From the NCBI RefSeq assembly GCF_000834055.1, contig NZ_JXSQ01000006.1, positions 1 to 64,000 of the forward strand: a stretch of 64,000 nucleotides of DNA, in the 5' to 3' direction. The number at the start of each line of letters is the position of its first letter. Positions within the stretch are counted from its first letter, which is position 1. Origin of the DNA: Leucobacter komagatae (GTDB lineage: Bacteria; Actinomycetota; Actinomycetes; Actinomycetales; Microbacteriaceae). Below, piece by piece: positions 26,335-34,172 of the stretch. The notes below the pieces were generated by a model. The model had not been told where the DNA came from. It did no database searches and worked only from the letters and a program-made list of their open reading frames with translations. The position numbers were made by a program, and so were the translations under genes.

Positions 26335-26355
26335 CACGGGCCATCGAGGCCCGTG
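26335..26355 (-). terminator. Hairpin terminator of the sigma-factor operon
   Basis: CACGGGCC and GGCCCGTG form a perfect 8-bp stem with a 5-nt loop. It lies 13 bp after the stop of the last gene in the sigma-factor set. The 209-bp gap between the flanking same-strand genes contains no convincing coding region. Confidence 0.55.
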
Positions 26356-26368
26356 CCGTGCGTTGCGG

Positions 26369-26704
26369 CTAGTGCGCTCCGTTCACCCGCATCACGGTGA
26401 TCACGATGTCAGCGGGAGCAACGCCGCGCTCGGCGATCAGCGACTCGACAGCGGCGTGCACGCTGTGAAGGGTCGCGACCGACCCGGCCGCCGGGTGCAC
26501 TCCGAGTGCGATCTCGACGTGCGGTTTCTCGCCCTCAAGCGTGACTCTCACGAGCGACACGCGCTCGGCGCCGAGACCGACGAGCTCAGTTCCCGCGTCG
26601 ACGAGCTTCACCGCCGTCGTGCCCGCACGAAACACCGAGGCAACCCCGGCGGTTGCCCGCACGGTCTCCTCGATCGCTGTGGCGAGCGCGTATTCGCTTG
26701 ACAT
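26369..26704 (-). CDS. Small Asp23-like protein, unknown function
   Basis: A 111-residue soluble protein. A helix (EYALATAIEETVRATAGVASVF), beta strands, a central helix and a last strand (DIVITVMRV) follow the order seen in Asp23/Gls24 proteins, although I see no diagnostic motif. ATG at 26704 is three bases after the upstream stop; GTG at 26710 would overlap that stop (GTGA). It is third in a coupled unit with an ECF sigma factor and an Asp23-type protein, so it probably takes part in the same envelope-stress circuit. Confidence 0.65.
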   Translation of the reverse strand: MSSEYALATAIEETVRATAGVASVFRAGTTAVKLVDAGTELVGLGAERVSLVRVTLEGEKPHVEIALGVHPAAGSVATLHSVHAAVESLIAERGVAPADIVITVMRVNGAH

Positions 26705-26706
26705 GG

Positions 26707-27321
26707 TCACAGCCTTTCTTCCGAACGGTTCGGAGCGTATTGAACGTCTTGCACGGCGACGTCGACGCCGCTGAGGTTGAGCGTGGTGTGGGCCGCGATG
26801 CGCTGCGTGATCTCGCCGCGCAATCTGTCGACCGTTTCGGGAATATCCGCGCCGTACGGAACGCTGAGTTCGACGCTCACGCGGATCTCGGCACCGGGCT
26901 CGGTGACATCGCCGTCGAGCGTGCAGCGACCTACGACCACGCCGGGCAGCGAGCTTTCGGCTGCGCGGATGAGGCCGCGGACTGCGCCCTCGGTGATTCC
27001 CAGGTCGGCATCGGCGATGGTCGCTGTGATGGGGATGCGCCGGCCCGCGCGCGCGTCGAGCGCAATACTGCCGAGGATCCCCTGGATCCAGCTTTCCTGC
27101 GGCTCGGGCTCAGCAGCGAGGTCGGAGGCGAGCAGCGCAGGGGTGATGTTGCGCAACCGTTCGAGCGCGTCGAGCGCGTTCTGACAGCGCGCTGACTCGT
27201 CAATGGCGCGATTCGGCGGGCGCCGCCCGGCATCAAGGTAGTCAGAGAGCTCCTCGATCGAATGCCCGTCGAGATCTTCGGGCTCGAGACCAAGGATGCT
27301 GCGAGTGTCGTCTTGATTCAT
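26707..27321 (-). CDS. Asp23/Gls24-type protein in anti-sigma position
   Basis: A 204-residue protein with two parts. Residues 1-75 resemble the helical anti-sigma type (GHSIEELSDYLDAGRRPP, then ARCQNALDALERL) but keep only one Cys of the zinc-finger set. Residues 85-200 look like an Asp23 domain (GAVRGLIRAAESSLPGVVVG, VSVELSVPYGADIPETVDRL). No membrane segment is seen. The start overlaps the sigma-factor stop by 4 bp (ATGA), the classic anti-sigma arrangement. I infer that it restrains or tunes the sigma factor in response to envelope state; this is untested. Confidence 0.7.
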   Translation of the reverse strand: MNQDDTRSILGLEPEDLDGHSIEELSDYLDAGRRPPNRAIDESARCQNALDALERLRNITPALLASDLAAEPEPQESWIQGILGSIALDARAGRRIPITATIADADLGITEGAVRGLIRAAESSLPGVVVGRCTLDGDVTEPGAEIRVSVELSVPYGADIPETVDRLRGEITQRIAAHTTLNLSGVDVAVQDVQYAPNRSEERL

Positions 27322-27884
27322 CTCCAATCCTCCATCCGAACAATGATGTCTTTGCGGGCCCGCGCAAGGAGACCTCGAACCGTAGACACAGAAACGTCTA
27401 ACTGTTCGGCAATTTCCTCGTAAGTGTACCCACCGAACTCGCGAAGCACCCAGCATTCGCGTTGGGCATCGGGTAGCGCGAGGAGGGCCTCGTTTAGCGC
27501 CGCCACCCCCGCGTTCGCCTCGGCCTGGCGCGGCGGCGCTATTCGTTCCGGAGCCGGCAGCTCCATCTCGGTGAGGTCGGTGTAGCTACGGGAGACCCGA
27601 ACCCGGTCGATCGCCTTGCGGCTGGTGATGCGCATCAACCAGCTCTTCGTCTGTCCGGGATCCTGGAGCTGCGCGAGCTGCTCCCACGCGGTGATGAACG
27701 CGTCCTGCAACACGTCGTCCACGTCTGCAGAGCCCGACAGGATCCGCCGCGCATACGCCCGCATCATCGGCGTGTACCGCCGAACGAGCACCGCGAACGC
27801 CACCGTATCGCCGTCGGCTGCGCGCCCCGCCACGATACGATCGTCGGCGTTCTCGAGTGACTCGCGCTCGAATTCATAGCTCAT
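27318..27884 (-). CDS. ECF-type RNA polymerase sigma factor
   Basis: A 188-residue sigma-70-family factor with region 2 (FAVLVRRYTPMMRAYARRIL ... DVLQDAFITAWEQL ... TKSWLMRITSRKAIDRVR) and region 4 (LPDAQRECWVLREFGGYTYEEI, then EQLDVSVSTVRGLLARAR). It lacks regions 1 and 3, as expected for group 4. It is first in a coupled unit with an Asp23-type protein that may be its anti-sigma factor. The neighbouring stress genes are likely targets, but I did not establish a promoter consensus. Confidence 0.92.
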   Translation of the reverse strand: MSYEFERESLENADDRIVAGRAADGDTVAFAVLVRRYTPMMRAYARRILSGSADVDDVLQDAFITAWEQLAQLQDPGQTKSWLMRITSRKAIDRVRVSRSYTDLTEMELPAPERIAPPRQAEANAGVAALNEALLALPDAQRECWVLREFGGYTYEEIAEQLDVSVSTVRGLLARARKDIIVRMEDWR

Positions 27885-28007
27885 TCTTAGCCCCCCTTAC
27901 GAGAAGGGGCCCTCCCTCAACAAGGGCCACACGACGCCGTGAGCGCCGCTTCCTACCCCAATCCTCGCCCGAAATGTAGGGAACGGGGCAGATTCTGTGT
28001 GAACTCC

Positions 28008-28274
28008 TCATTGTTGTGACCTACGGCCAGTGAACATGCCGTAAATCAGCAGCACGAGGATCGAACCGCCAACCGCGAGCAGCCATGTCGACAGGTTGAA
28101 GAAGCCCTGCAGGTTCACGTTGAAGATCACCCCGCCAAGCCAGCCGCCGAGCATTGCCCCGAGCACGCCGAGGAGCAGCGTCATGAACCAAGACCCGCCC
28201 TGCTTGCCTGGGAGGATGAATTTTGCGAGCGCGCCTGCGATGAGGCCGAGGAGGAGAAAACTGAAGAAGCCCAT
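28008..28274 (-). CDS. GlsB/YeaQ/YmgE-family stress-response membrane protein
   Basis: An 88-residue transglycosylase-associated (Tag) family membrane protein with three hydrophobic segments. The conserved GLIAGALAKFILPGKQGG and LLLGVLGAMLGGWLGGVIF blocks are present. Such proteins are induced by envelope, salt or acid stress. The ribosome site is weakly defined. It is the first of several small stress genes lying between the sigma factor and the Asp23 operon. Confidence 0.9.
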   Translation of the reverse strand: MGFFSFLLLGLIAGALAKFILPGKQGGSWFMTLLLGVLGAMLGGWLGGVIFNVNLQGFFNLSTWLLAVGGSILVLLIYGMFTGRRSQQ

Positions 28275-28337
28275 GGAGATGTCCTTATGTTGGGTAGTGC
28301 GACGGTGCGGCGGGCCGGCTGGCCCGCCGCAAGCGGG

Positions 28338-28532
28338 TTACGAAGTGAGGCGGTCTTTCGCGTCGGCGACGGTGTCTTTCACGTCGGCGGCGGTGCCTTT
28401 CACCTCACCCTTGGCCTTGTCGACCTTCCCTTCGGCGACGAGCTTGTCGTTGTCGGTCGCCTTGCCAACTGCCTCTTTGACCTCTCCGGTCACCTTTTCG
28501 GCTGCGGCTTTGAGTTTGTCTACAGCGTTCAT
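28338..28532 (-). CDS. CsbD-family stress protein
   Basis: A 64-residue, highly charged helical protein (AAEKVTGEVKEAVGKATDN, then GKVDKAKGEVKGTAADVK), the CsbD pattern. ATG at 28532 is chosen, with GAAAGGAAC just upstream; the frame extends 5 codons further. CsbD-like genes are general-stress induced; the molecular role is unknown. It lies next to the GlsB-like gene and probably responds to the same signal. Confidence 0.85.
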   Translation of the reverse strand: MNAVDKLKAAAEKVTGEVKEAVGKATDNDKLVAEGKVDKAKGEVKGTAADVKDTVADAKDRLTS

Positions 28533-28594
28533 TGCTGTTCCTTTCATGTTTGCCCCCCGATGTTGGGGGCGTGGATCACTGACGGGTGGGTGAG

Positions 28595-28810
28595 CTAGCT
28601 CCCGAGCAGGCTCTTGCGTGCCTGCTTTGCGGCCTGTTTGGCTTGCTTACCCATGCGTCGTCTTGCCTTCTTTGCGTCGGGGCTCAACCAGAGCCGCTCG
28701 ACCTGGTGACGAAGATCCTCGTAGTTCTTGCCACGAGACTTCGCCGATTCGACCCCGACCAGATAGGCAGCGACCGCAACAACTGCGATCATCAGCGTGT
28801 TTTTCCACAT
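28595..28810 (-). CDS. Small membrane-anchored basic protein, unknown function
   Basis: A 71-residue protein: one N-terminal hydrophobic segment (TLMIAVVAVAAYLVGVESA) and a strongly basic amphipathic C-terminus (KKARRRMGKQAKQAAKQARK), reminiscent of YtxH-like stress proteins but without a clear match. ATG at 28810 follows GGGGGAAGCAAC. It sits 40 bp beyond the AmaP-like gene and may belong to the same operon. Confidence 0.7.
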   Translation of the reverse strand: MWKNTLMIAVVAVAAYLVGVESAKSRGKNYEDLRHQVERLWLSPDAKKARRRMGKQAKQAAKQARKSLLGS

Positions 28811-28850
28811 GTTGCTTCCCCCATTTCTTGGGCGCAGTGCGCCCAGGTTG

Positions 28851-29468
28851 TTACTTCACGCGTGACTGGTCGGCGGCCAACCGTGCGCGGACTCCTGAGT
28901 GAATCGACACATAGGTTGGCGTTTCCTTGCCGAGCAGGACTGCGAGGTTGTCGACGAGCTGCGTGACGATCCCAGCGACCGCAGCTGGCGACGTGTTCTG
29001 CCGCGGCGTGACGCTGACGTGCAGCACTTCCTCGCCGCGAACCCGACTCGCATTCACCCTGGAGGTGAGCAGTTCGTCGTATCCGGCGAGTGAGTGCGTG
29101 AGCGCGTCAGCCGCGAAACCGTGGCGGATCGTCACGGCACCGATGGCGCCTTCCCCCGCCTCGACGCGGGTCACCGCAGTTGTTCGGCCCCCACCGAGCC
29201 GCGCCATCACCGTGACAGCGATAGCGACGATCAAGGCCAAGACGATGAGCACAGCAAGCGCTAGCCAGCTCAGTGTCGTTGCCTCGGCGATCTTCGTAGC
29301 TGCATGAGCCTCCTGCAGCCATCCAACCGCGTTCGACATCGCTTCGCGCCACATGTCTGCCGCTGCTGGCCAGGCGATCGCGGTCACGATCCCGCCGCCA
29401 ACGGCGATGAGTACCAGGCCGACCACTCCGAGGATGAGCCGGTTCACGGCCCGATTCGTCGCATTCAT
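28851..29468 (-). CDS. AmaP-like alkaline-shock membrane anchor
   Basis: A 205-residue protein with two membrane segments (about 12-34 and 65-90) separated by an external loop, and a soluble C-terminal domain with an Asp23-like strand-helix order. This layout matches the alkaline-shock membrane anchor AmaP, which tethers Asp23 to the membrane. Its start overlaps the stop of the DUF6286-like gene by 4 bp. It is the fifth gene of a tight operon that begins with an Asp23 gene, consistent with a membrane-bound Asp23 network. Confidence 0.78.
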   Translation of the reverse strand: MNATNRAVNRLILGVVGLVLIAVGGGIVTAIAWPAAADMWREAMSNAVGWLQEAHAATKIAEATTLSWLALAVLIVLALIVAIAVTVMARLGGGRTTAVTRVEAGEGAIGAVTIRHGFAADALTHSLAGYDELLTSRVNASRVRGEEVLHVSVTPRQNTSPAAVAGIVTQLVDNLAVLLGKETPTYVSIHSGVRARLAADQSRVK

Positions 29469-30049
29469 TTCGATCCTCCCGTTTCGGCCCGATGCTGCAC
29501 GCGAGCCCGGACCCGCACGGCGGGCGCCAACCCATACCCTGCGAGCTCGTCTTGCGCTGCGGCGCGGACCTCGTCCGACGTCACGACCTGGCCCGGTTCC
29601 GGCCGCACCGTCACATCGGCGCTGCGATGGCCGATGCCCACAACCACTCCGTCCTTCGAGAGGTCGAGTTCGCGGCGCACGCGCTCGGCAACTGCCGACG
29701 CGATCACCCCGTTGTCCACGACCACCGAATGGGTTGAGTCACCGAGCTGGTGCTTCGACAGGCGCCCGGGGGCGAGAGCGAACCACACGAGCACGATCCC
29801 CACCAGCGCGACGACGGCACCCGCTGCTCCAACGCCAGCAACCGGCTCCAGATCGGGCAGGTCTGCCAGCCAGGTCAGCGCGGCCCCAGGGGCCGCGAGC
29901 AGCGGCCCGGCACCCAAGAGGCGCAGCACCAGCTCGGTGCCAACGTATGCGGCCGCGGCAATAATGATGACGAGCACGACGACGGTGATCACGGTGCGAG
30001 GCGAGTGCGTCTCGCGACGCACCACCCGCTGCAACACTGCGTTACTCAT
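29465..30049 (-). CDS. DUF6286-like membrane protein of the Asp23 operon
   Basis: A 194-residue protein: basic N-terminus, two membrane segments (about 20-38 and 70-92) and a C-terminal soluble domain of about 95 residues (VVVDNGVIASAVAERV, VVVGIGHRSADVTVRP, AQDELAGYGL). The soluble part again resembles an Asp23-like fold. The ATG at 30049 directly abuts the upstream stop (TAG ATG) and the 3' end overlaps the AmaP-like start. I assign DUF6286 from layout and gene context with moderate certainty. Confidence 0.7.
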   Translation of the reverse strand: MSNAVLQRVVRRETHSPRTVITVVVLVIIIAAAAYVGTELVLRLLGAGPLLAAPGAALTWLADLPDLEPVAGVGAAGAVVALVGIVLVWFALAPGRLSKHQLGDSTHSVVVDNGVIASAVAERVRRELDLSKDGVVVGIGHRSADVTVRPEPGQVVTSDEVRAAAQDELAGYGLAPAVRVRARVQHRAETGGSK

Positions 30050-30436
30050 CTATCTCACCCGCTTTCGCTCAGGAATCATTGCGCCGGTCACCGTGACGGT
30101 GACGCGGTGGATCTCCCTGCCTGTCAGCCTGGAGAGCTCCGTGGCGAGTGCGGATTGGAGTTCCCGCACCCGCTCAAGGATGGGCAGTTCTGCTCGGATC
30201 GCCTCGGTGTCGTCCAGCGCAGGAATCTGCAGCTTGGTTGCGACCCGCACGTTCAGGCCGCCGCCCCACTCTGCAATTTCGACACTGACGTCCCCGCGAG
30301 GAGCGCCCATGGTCGCCGCAGATGCTTCGCGGACCGCTTTTTCGATTGCCCGCGGACGGACACGCACGGCTCCGCGAATCTCAGGAGGAGCTACGACCGT
30401 CGTCCGCTCGGGGGTGTCAACGGCCTCGGCGCTCAT
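30050..30436 (-). CDS. Small Asp23-like protein of the Asp23 operon
   Basis: A 128-residue soluble protein with no signal or membrane segment. The order is a helix after RGAVRVRPRAIEKAVREA, two strands, a long helix (ILERVRELQSALATELSRLTG) and a final strand (IHRVTVTVTG), comparable to Asp23 proteins. It overlaps the DUF2273 gene by 4 bp and abuts the next gene. It could form mixed assemblies with the other Asp23-like products; the function is unknown. Confidence 0.72.
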   Translation of the reverse strand: MSAEAVDTPERTTVVAPPEIRGAVRVRPRAIEKAVREASAATMGAPRGDVSVEIAEWGGGLNVRVATKLQIPALDDTEAIRAELPILERVRELQSALATELSRLTGREIHRVTVTVTGAMIPERKRVR

Positions 30437-30624
30437 GACGAGGTGCGCCTGCCTGTGAAGGCACCGGCGAGCGCACGCACGTCGATTTCACCCGACAGCA
30501 TGCGTCCAACGAGCGCGCCAACTCCCATGAGGAACAGCACGAGCAGGAAGCCCCAGAACCCGAAGATGAGCCCGGCGAACGCTAGCGTCGCGCCCATCAG
30601 CGCCCCGGCTACTGTCGCGCTCAT
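30433..30624 (-). CDS. DUF2273-like small membrane protein
   Basis: A 63-residue protein with two hydrophobic segments (AGALMGATLAFAGLIFGFWG and LLVLFLMGVGALVGRML) and a short basic tail. DUF2273 proteins are small hairpin membrane proteins regularly encoded with Asp23 and AmaP. It overlaps both neighbours by 4 bp, so its translation is tied to the Asp23 gene upstream. Confidence 0.8.
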   Translation of the reverse strand: MSATVAGALMGATLAFAGLIFGFWGFLLVLFLMGVGALVGRMLSGEIDVRALAGAFTGRRTSS

Positions 30625-31133
30625 GAGACGCGCGACTCTTCGTCGTCGTCAGCGTCGTCGCTCGGGAGGTGAACGTCGTTGACCTCGATGTTCACCTCGA
30701 CGACCTCGAGGCCGACCATGAGGGAGATGGCGTTCGTCACAGCGGTGCGCACGTTTCCTGCGACATCCTGAATCGGAGCAGGGTAGTCGACAACGATCGT
30801 GATGTCGGCTGCGGCCTGGGTCTCCCCAACCTCAACCTTCACACCCTGGGTCAGGTCGGTGGCGTTGACCGCGTCGCGGATCGCACCGAGTGCGCGAGCG
30901 CCGCCGCCACCAAGGGCGTAGACACCGGGCACCTCGCGTGCGGCAATGCCTGCGATCTTCGCTACGACGCCCTCTGCGACGGTCGTGCGCCCAGCCGACT
31001 CGTTCGCTGCGCCGGATTCGAACGGTGCGCTCGTGCGGTCAACCCGCGACGAGACTGGAGCAGGGGTGGTAGCGCGGCGTGCAGCCGGCGCCTTGTCGGT
31101 GACAACAGTCGTGTTCGTCTCTTCGGTAGCCAT
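30621..31133 (-). CDS. Asp23/Gls24-family envelope stress response protein
   Basis: A 170-residue protein: a disordered Thr/Ala/Arg/Pro-rich N-terminus of about 45 residues, then the Asp23 domain (TTVAEGVVAKIAGIAAREVP, GVKVEVGETQAAADITIVVD, VRTAVTNAISLMVGLEVVEV) and an acidic tail. ATG at 31133 follows GGAGGTACTTCTG. It is the first gene of a five-gene operon (Asp23, DUF2273, Asp23-like, DUF6286-like, AmaP-like). The family forms membrane-associated meshes that respond to cell-wall or alkaline stress. The 186-bp gap upstream presumably holds its promoter. Confidence 0.9.
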   Translation of the reverse strand: MATEETNTTVVTDKAPAARRATTPAPVSSRVDRTSAPFESGAANESAGRTTVAEGVVAKIAGIAAREVPGVYALGGGGARALGAIRDAVNATDLTQGVKVEVGETQAAADITIVVDYPAPIQDVAGNVRTAVTNAISLMVGLEVVEVNIEVNDVHLPSDDADDDEESRVS

Positions 31134-31319
31134 CAGAAGTACCTCCACTGTCAGTGGCTCGGCCTGAGCGGTCGAGCCGTCTTGTGTAGAGCGAGAGAAT
31201 GTCGCTCTACATGTGAGACGGGTGGAAGGCGGGAGTCGTCACAAAATGCTCCCGAAGGCTGCGATTTTCCTGTGCAGAACTCAGGAGGGGCCAATCGACT
31301 CGCTGACTGTGGTATCGGG

Positions 31320-32318
31320 CTAGGTGCCAGTGTGCGCTGCCTGCGAGTGAGGCGCTTCAGCGTCGGATTCAAATGCAAGTGGGAAGCGGCGTTCGCTCAC
31401 AAAGTGCCTGTCGCTCCCGTCCACGGGGTCGACGAAGCGCAACTCGCTCGCGAGCAGCTGCAGCGGGGTACTGAAGTCGTCTACCGGGGTGTCGAGCGTG
31501 ACGGGGTAGAGCGGGTCGCCCGCGATGGGGATACCGAGTCCACAGAGGTGGATGCGGAGCTGATGCGTCTTCCCGGTGTGCGGTGTGAGCCGATAGATCC
31601 CGCTGCGCGCTCCACCACCGAGCGCTCCCTGCTCCGCCGCGGTGAGCTCGCGCTCAAACTCGACGAGCGATTCCGCGTTCGGTTCGGCGCCCTCGATCAC
31701 CTCAGCCTGCATCGTGCCACGCGCCTTCGTGAGGTGGTTGCGCACCGTGACCGGCAGCGCGAGATCGTCACGAATTCCCGCTACCGCACGATACGTTTTC
31801 GTCACCTGCCCGTACTGAAACAGCGACTGGTAGCTGCCCCGCCACCGCCGCTCGGTTGCCATGAGCAGCACCCCTGACGTGACACGGTCGAGCCGATGCA
31901 TTGGCGTGAGCTCAGGCAGCCCAAGCGCGTTGCGCATGCGAACGACGACGCTTTCGCGCACGTGCCGACCACGCGGAATGGTCGAGAGAAACGCTGGCTT
32001 ATCAACGACCACGATCCGGTCATCGCGGTACAGCACACGCACCTCCCCCGGCACCCTGGCTTCATCGGGGAGGTCGCGGTAAAACCACACGAAGGTGTTC
32101 GGGCGGAACGGGTCCGCCGCGAGCACGGGCACCCCCGTCGCGGTAACAAACCGCCCTTGAGCGATGAACGCGTCGACGTCGACGTGCATGCCGACGCGAT
32201 GCACCAACCAGTCGCGCATGAGCGGCCACGTCGCGGGGTCAGCCTCGTCGCGCCCCTCGGTTCGGAGCCAAGCGGGGTCGAGGCCCAGACGCTGGGGCAA
32301 CGGGGAACGCGGAGGCAC
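31320..32318 (-). CDS. RluA-type RNA pseudouridine synthase
   Basis: A 332-residue pseudouridine synthase. HRLDRVTSGVLL carries the catalytic Asp, preceded by VVVDKPAFLSTIPRG and followed by KTYRAV and the C-terminal GKTHQLRIHLCGLGIPIAGD block. About 90 extra N-terminal residues contain no recognisable S4 motif. It modifies uridines in rRNA or tRNA; the target position cannot be told. GTG at 32318 follows GGGAACGCGGAGG-type sequence only weakly, so the start is approximate. Confidence 0.9.
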   Translation of the reverse strand: MPPRSPLPQRLGLDPAWLRTEGRDEADPATWPLMRDWLVHRVGMHVDVDAFIAQGRFVTATGVPVLAADPFRPNTFVWFYRDLPDEARVPGEVRVLYRDDRIVVVDKPAFLSTIPRGRHVRESVVVRMRNALGLPELTPMHRLDRVTSGVLLMATERRWRGSYQSLFQYGQVTKTYRAVAGIRDDLALPVTVRNHLTKARGTMQAEVIEGAEPNAESLVEFERELTAAEQGALGGGARSGIYRLTPHTGKTHQLRIHLCGLGIPIAGDPLYPVTLDTPVDDFSTPLQLLASELRFVDPVDGSDRHFVSERRFPLAFESDAEAPHSQAAHTGT

Positions 32319-32344
32319 CCGACGAGCCTACCGCCAAGCGGCCG

Positions 32345-32866
32345 CTACGAGCAGTTGCCGCAAACGCCCGAGAGCGCCATGAGCATGAAACAGTTCGGGC
32401 ATACCGGCTGCACACGCTCCTGCACGACCGGCTTCTTCACCTTGGGTTCAGCCTTCGGCTTGGCGACGCGCTTCGCGCCGCGCGCTGGCTTCACGGGGCC
32501 GCGCTCAGCCGCGAGCTCCTCAGCCTCGATGATGGGCCCGCGGCCCCCGACGGGGTGATCGACCGCCCACGTGCCTGGCTTGCGCTTGCTCTCCCAGCGC
32601 TCGGCCTCGGAGCCGACAACCGCGATGATCTCTTCTTCCGTCTGAAACCCGACGGTGTATCCCTTGCGAACAAGAATGTCGGGAGCGTCGTCAGAGCGAA
32701 CCACGGTAATACCACCGTCGGCGCGCACGAGACGCTCGATCGGCATGCGGTTGAGCAGGGTGCGCAGGAACACCCGGTTTTCGACTGGGGCGCGGCGGTG
32801 CACGAGTGCTTCCTCCAGCGAGCCGTAGCGGTTCAGCGGGGAGTCGTTCGAAGCGAGTAGATCCAT
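32345..32866 (-). CDS. Hypothetical protein with C-terminal zinc ribbon
   Basis: A 173-residue protein. Residues 1-100 form a compact domain beginning MDLLASNDSPLNRYGSLEEA; a Lys/Pro/Ala-rich linker follows, and the C-terminus has CPNC and CGNC (last Cys two residues from the end), a likely zinc ribbon. ATG at 32866 follows GGAGGGCACACATC, which decides the start. The linker and ribbon suggest contact with nucleic acid or a protein machine. I do not recognise the family. It lies 26 bp upstream of the pseudouridine-synthase start and may be co-transcribed with it. Confidence 0.75.
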   Translation of the reverse strand: MDLLASNDSPLNRYGSLEEALVHRRAPVENRVFLRTLLNRMPIERLVRADGGITVVRSDDAPDILVRKGYTVGFQTEEEIIAVVGSEAERWESKRKPGTWAVDHPVGGRGPIIEAEELAAERGPVKPARGAKRVAKPKAEPKVKKPVVQERVQPVCPNCFMLMALSGVCGNCS

Positions 32867-33042
32867 GATGTGTGCCCTCCAAGGTGTGCGCGGGCCCCAA
32901 ATATGTGCCACCCACCAGTATCCCGCACTCTCAGGTGCTCCCGGCCCACCTGCCGCGCGTAGAGCCCGCGATGCGACTCGCAAGCGGGTGTCGTCTGTGC
33001 CGTGTGCGGTGCTCCGCGGCTGCGCCAATCAGCCGGCGACAG

Positions 33043-33996
33043 CTACGCTTTCACCGCCAATGCCCGGCGCGCGAAGCCGTGATGCTCCGCGGCGAAGCGC
33101 TGCGACACGGCGGCCATGGGAACAAACCCGTCGAATGCGTGCCACGCCCCGTGCACCTCCGCCAGCTCGCACGGCACCCCGGAGGCCCGCAGCCTGGCAG
33201 CGTAGTTGCGGCTCTCCGCGAGGAACAGGTCGTTCGTTCCGACACCGATCCACGTTGGCGGAAGGCGTTCGAGTGAGGCGGCGCGGGCGGGGACCGCGGC
33301 GCTGGGGTCGGCGTCGCCGAGGTACACCTTCCAGGCGAACGCGTTGCTCCGGTGTTCCCAGAGCCGAAAGTGGCGTTCGTCAGCGTGCTTTCCCGTCCGG
33401 TCATCGAGCATCGGGTAGAGCAGCAGTTGTGCTGCGAGGGGCGGATCCCCCACGTCCCTGACGCGCAGTGCGAGCGCCGCGGCGAGCCCGCCGCCTGCGC
33501 TCGCCCCCGCGACTGCGACGCGCTCAGGGTCGACCCCGGGCATGACCCGCAGCGCGCGCAGCGCAGCAAGACAGTCGTGCAGCGCAGCCGGGTACGGGTG
33601 CTCCGGCGCCTTCCGGTAGGTGACTGCGGCCACCAGCGCGCCCGTCGCCGCCGCCATGTCCGCGCAGCGCGCGAGATCCTGCCGCACCGAGCCTGCGACG
33701 AATCCGCCGCCGTGGATCCACAGCAGCGCGGGCAACGGCGGCCCGGCCTTCGGCGGCTCGCCCGCAGGCCAAAACAGCGTGAGCGACGCAGACACCGTAA
33801 CCGCGACCGGTTCGGGGCCGCGCCGGGTGAAGGCCTGTGCCATCCGGGTGAGGACGCGCTGCGGACGCAGCGTCACCCGGTTCGTCACGTGCCGCGGCAG
33901 CCAGCGCGCCGCGGCGACGAGCTCCGGGTGGATCGGGATGCGAGCCTCTGGGGCGGCGGCCCCGACGGGCGGTGGGTGTTGGCGGTGCTCCGACAT
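33043..33996 (-). CDS. Alpha/beta hydrolase (HSL/esterase family IV type)
   Basis: A 317-residue esterase. The oxyanion motif HGGGF, the nucleophile GASAGGG (GxSxG), a later acidic residue near GTNDLFLAES and the His in HGAWHAFDGF form the hormone-sensitive-lipase type catalytic set. There is no signal peptide. Two ATGs in tandem (33999 and 33996) follow GGAGGTC; the second has the better spacing. It probably hydrolyses short acyl esters in the cytoplasm. It appears monocistronic. Confidence 0.88.
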   Translation of the reverse strand: MSEHRQHPPPVGAAAPEARIPIHPELVAAARWLPRHVTNRVTLRPQRVLTRMAQAFTRRGPEPVAVTVSASLTLFWPAGEPPKAGPPLPALLWIHGGGFVAGSVRQDLARCADMAAATGALVAAVTYRKAPEHPYPAALHDCLAALRALRVMPGVDPERVAVAGASAGGGLAAALALRVRDVGDPPLAAQLLLYPMLDDRTGKHADERHFRLWEHRSNAFAWKVYLGDADPSAAVPARAASLERLPPTWIGVGTNDLFLAESRNYAARLRASGVPCELAEVHGAWHAFDGFVPMAAVSQRFAAEHHGFARRALAVKA

Positions 33997-34115
33997 CATG
34001 ACCTCCGTTGGCTGTCGGCGGCAAGGTTCGCGCACTCCCATTCTTCAGCGGCGCAGCGCATCGCGCAACGCCGGATTCGCCCGCACCGGGGCACCGCGGC
34101 GTGTAAGACGGACAG

Positions 34116-34151
34116 GGCGGGGCGAAGGATCCGAAGATCCCGCGCCCCGCC
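34116..34151 (-). terminator. Strong hairpin terminator after the M20 peptidase gene
   Basis: GGCGGGGCG pairs with CGCCCCGCC and an inner GGATC/GATCC closes on a CGAA tetraloop. It lies 21 bp past the peptidase stop on the minus strand. Confidence 0.7.
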
Positions 34152-34172
34152 AACGCCCCGCCAGTGTGGAGG

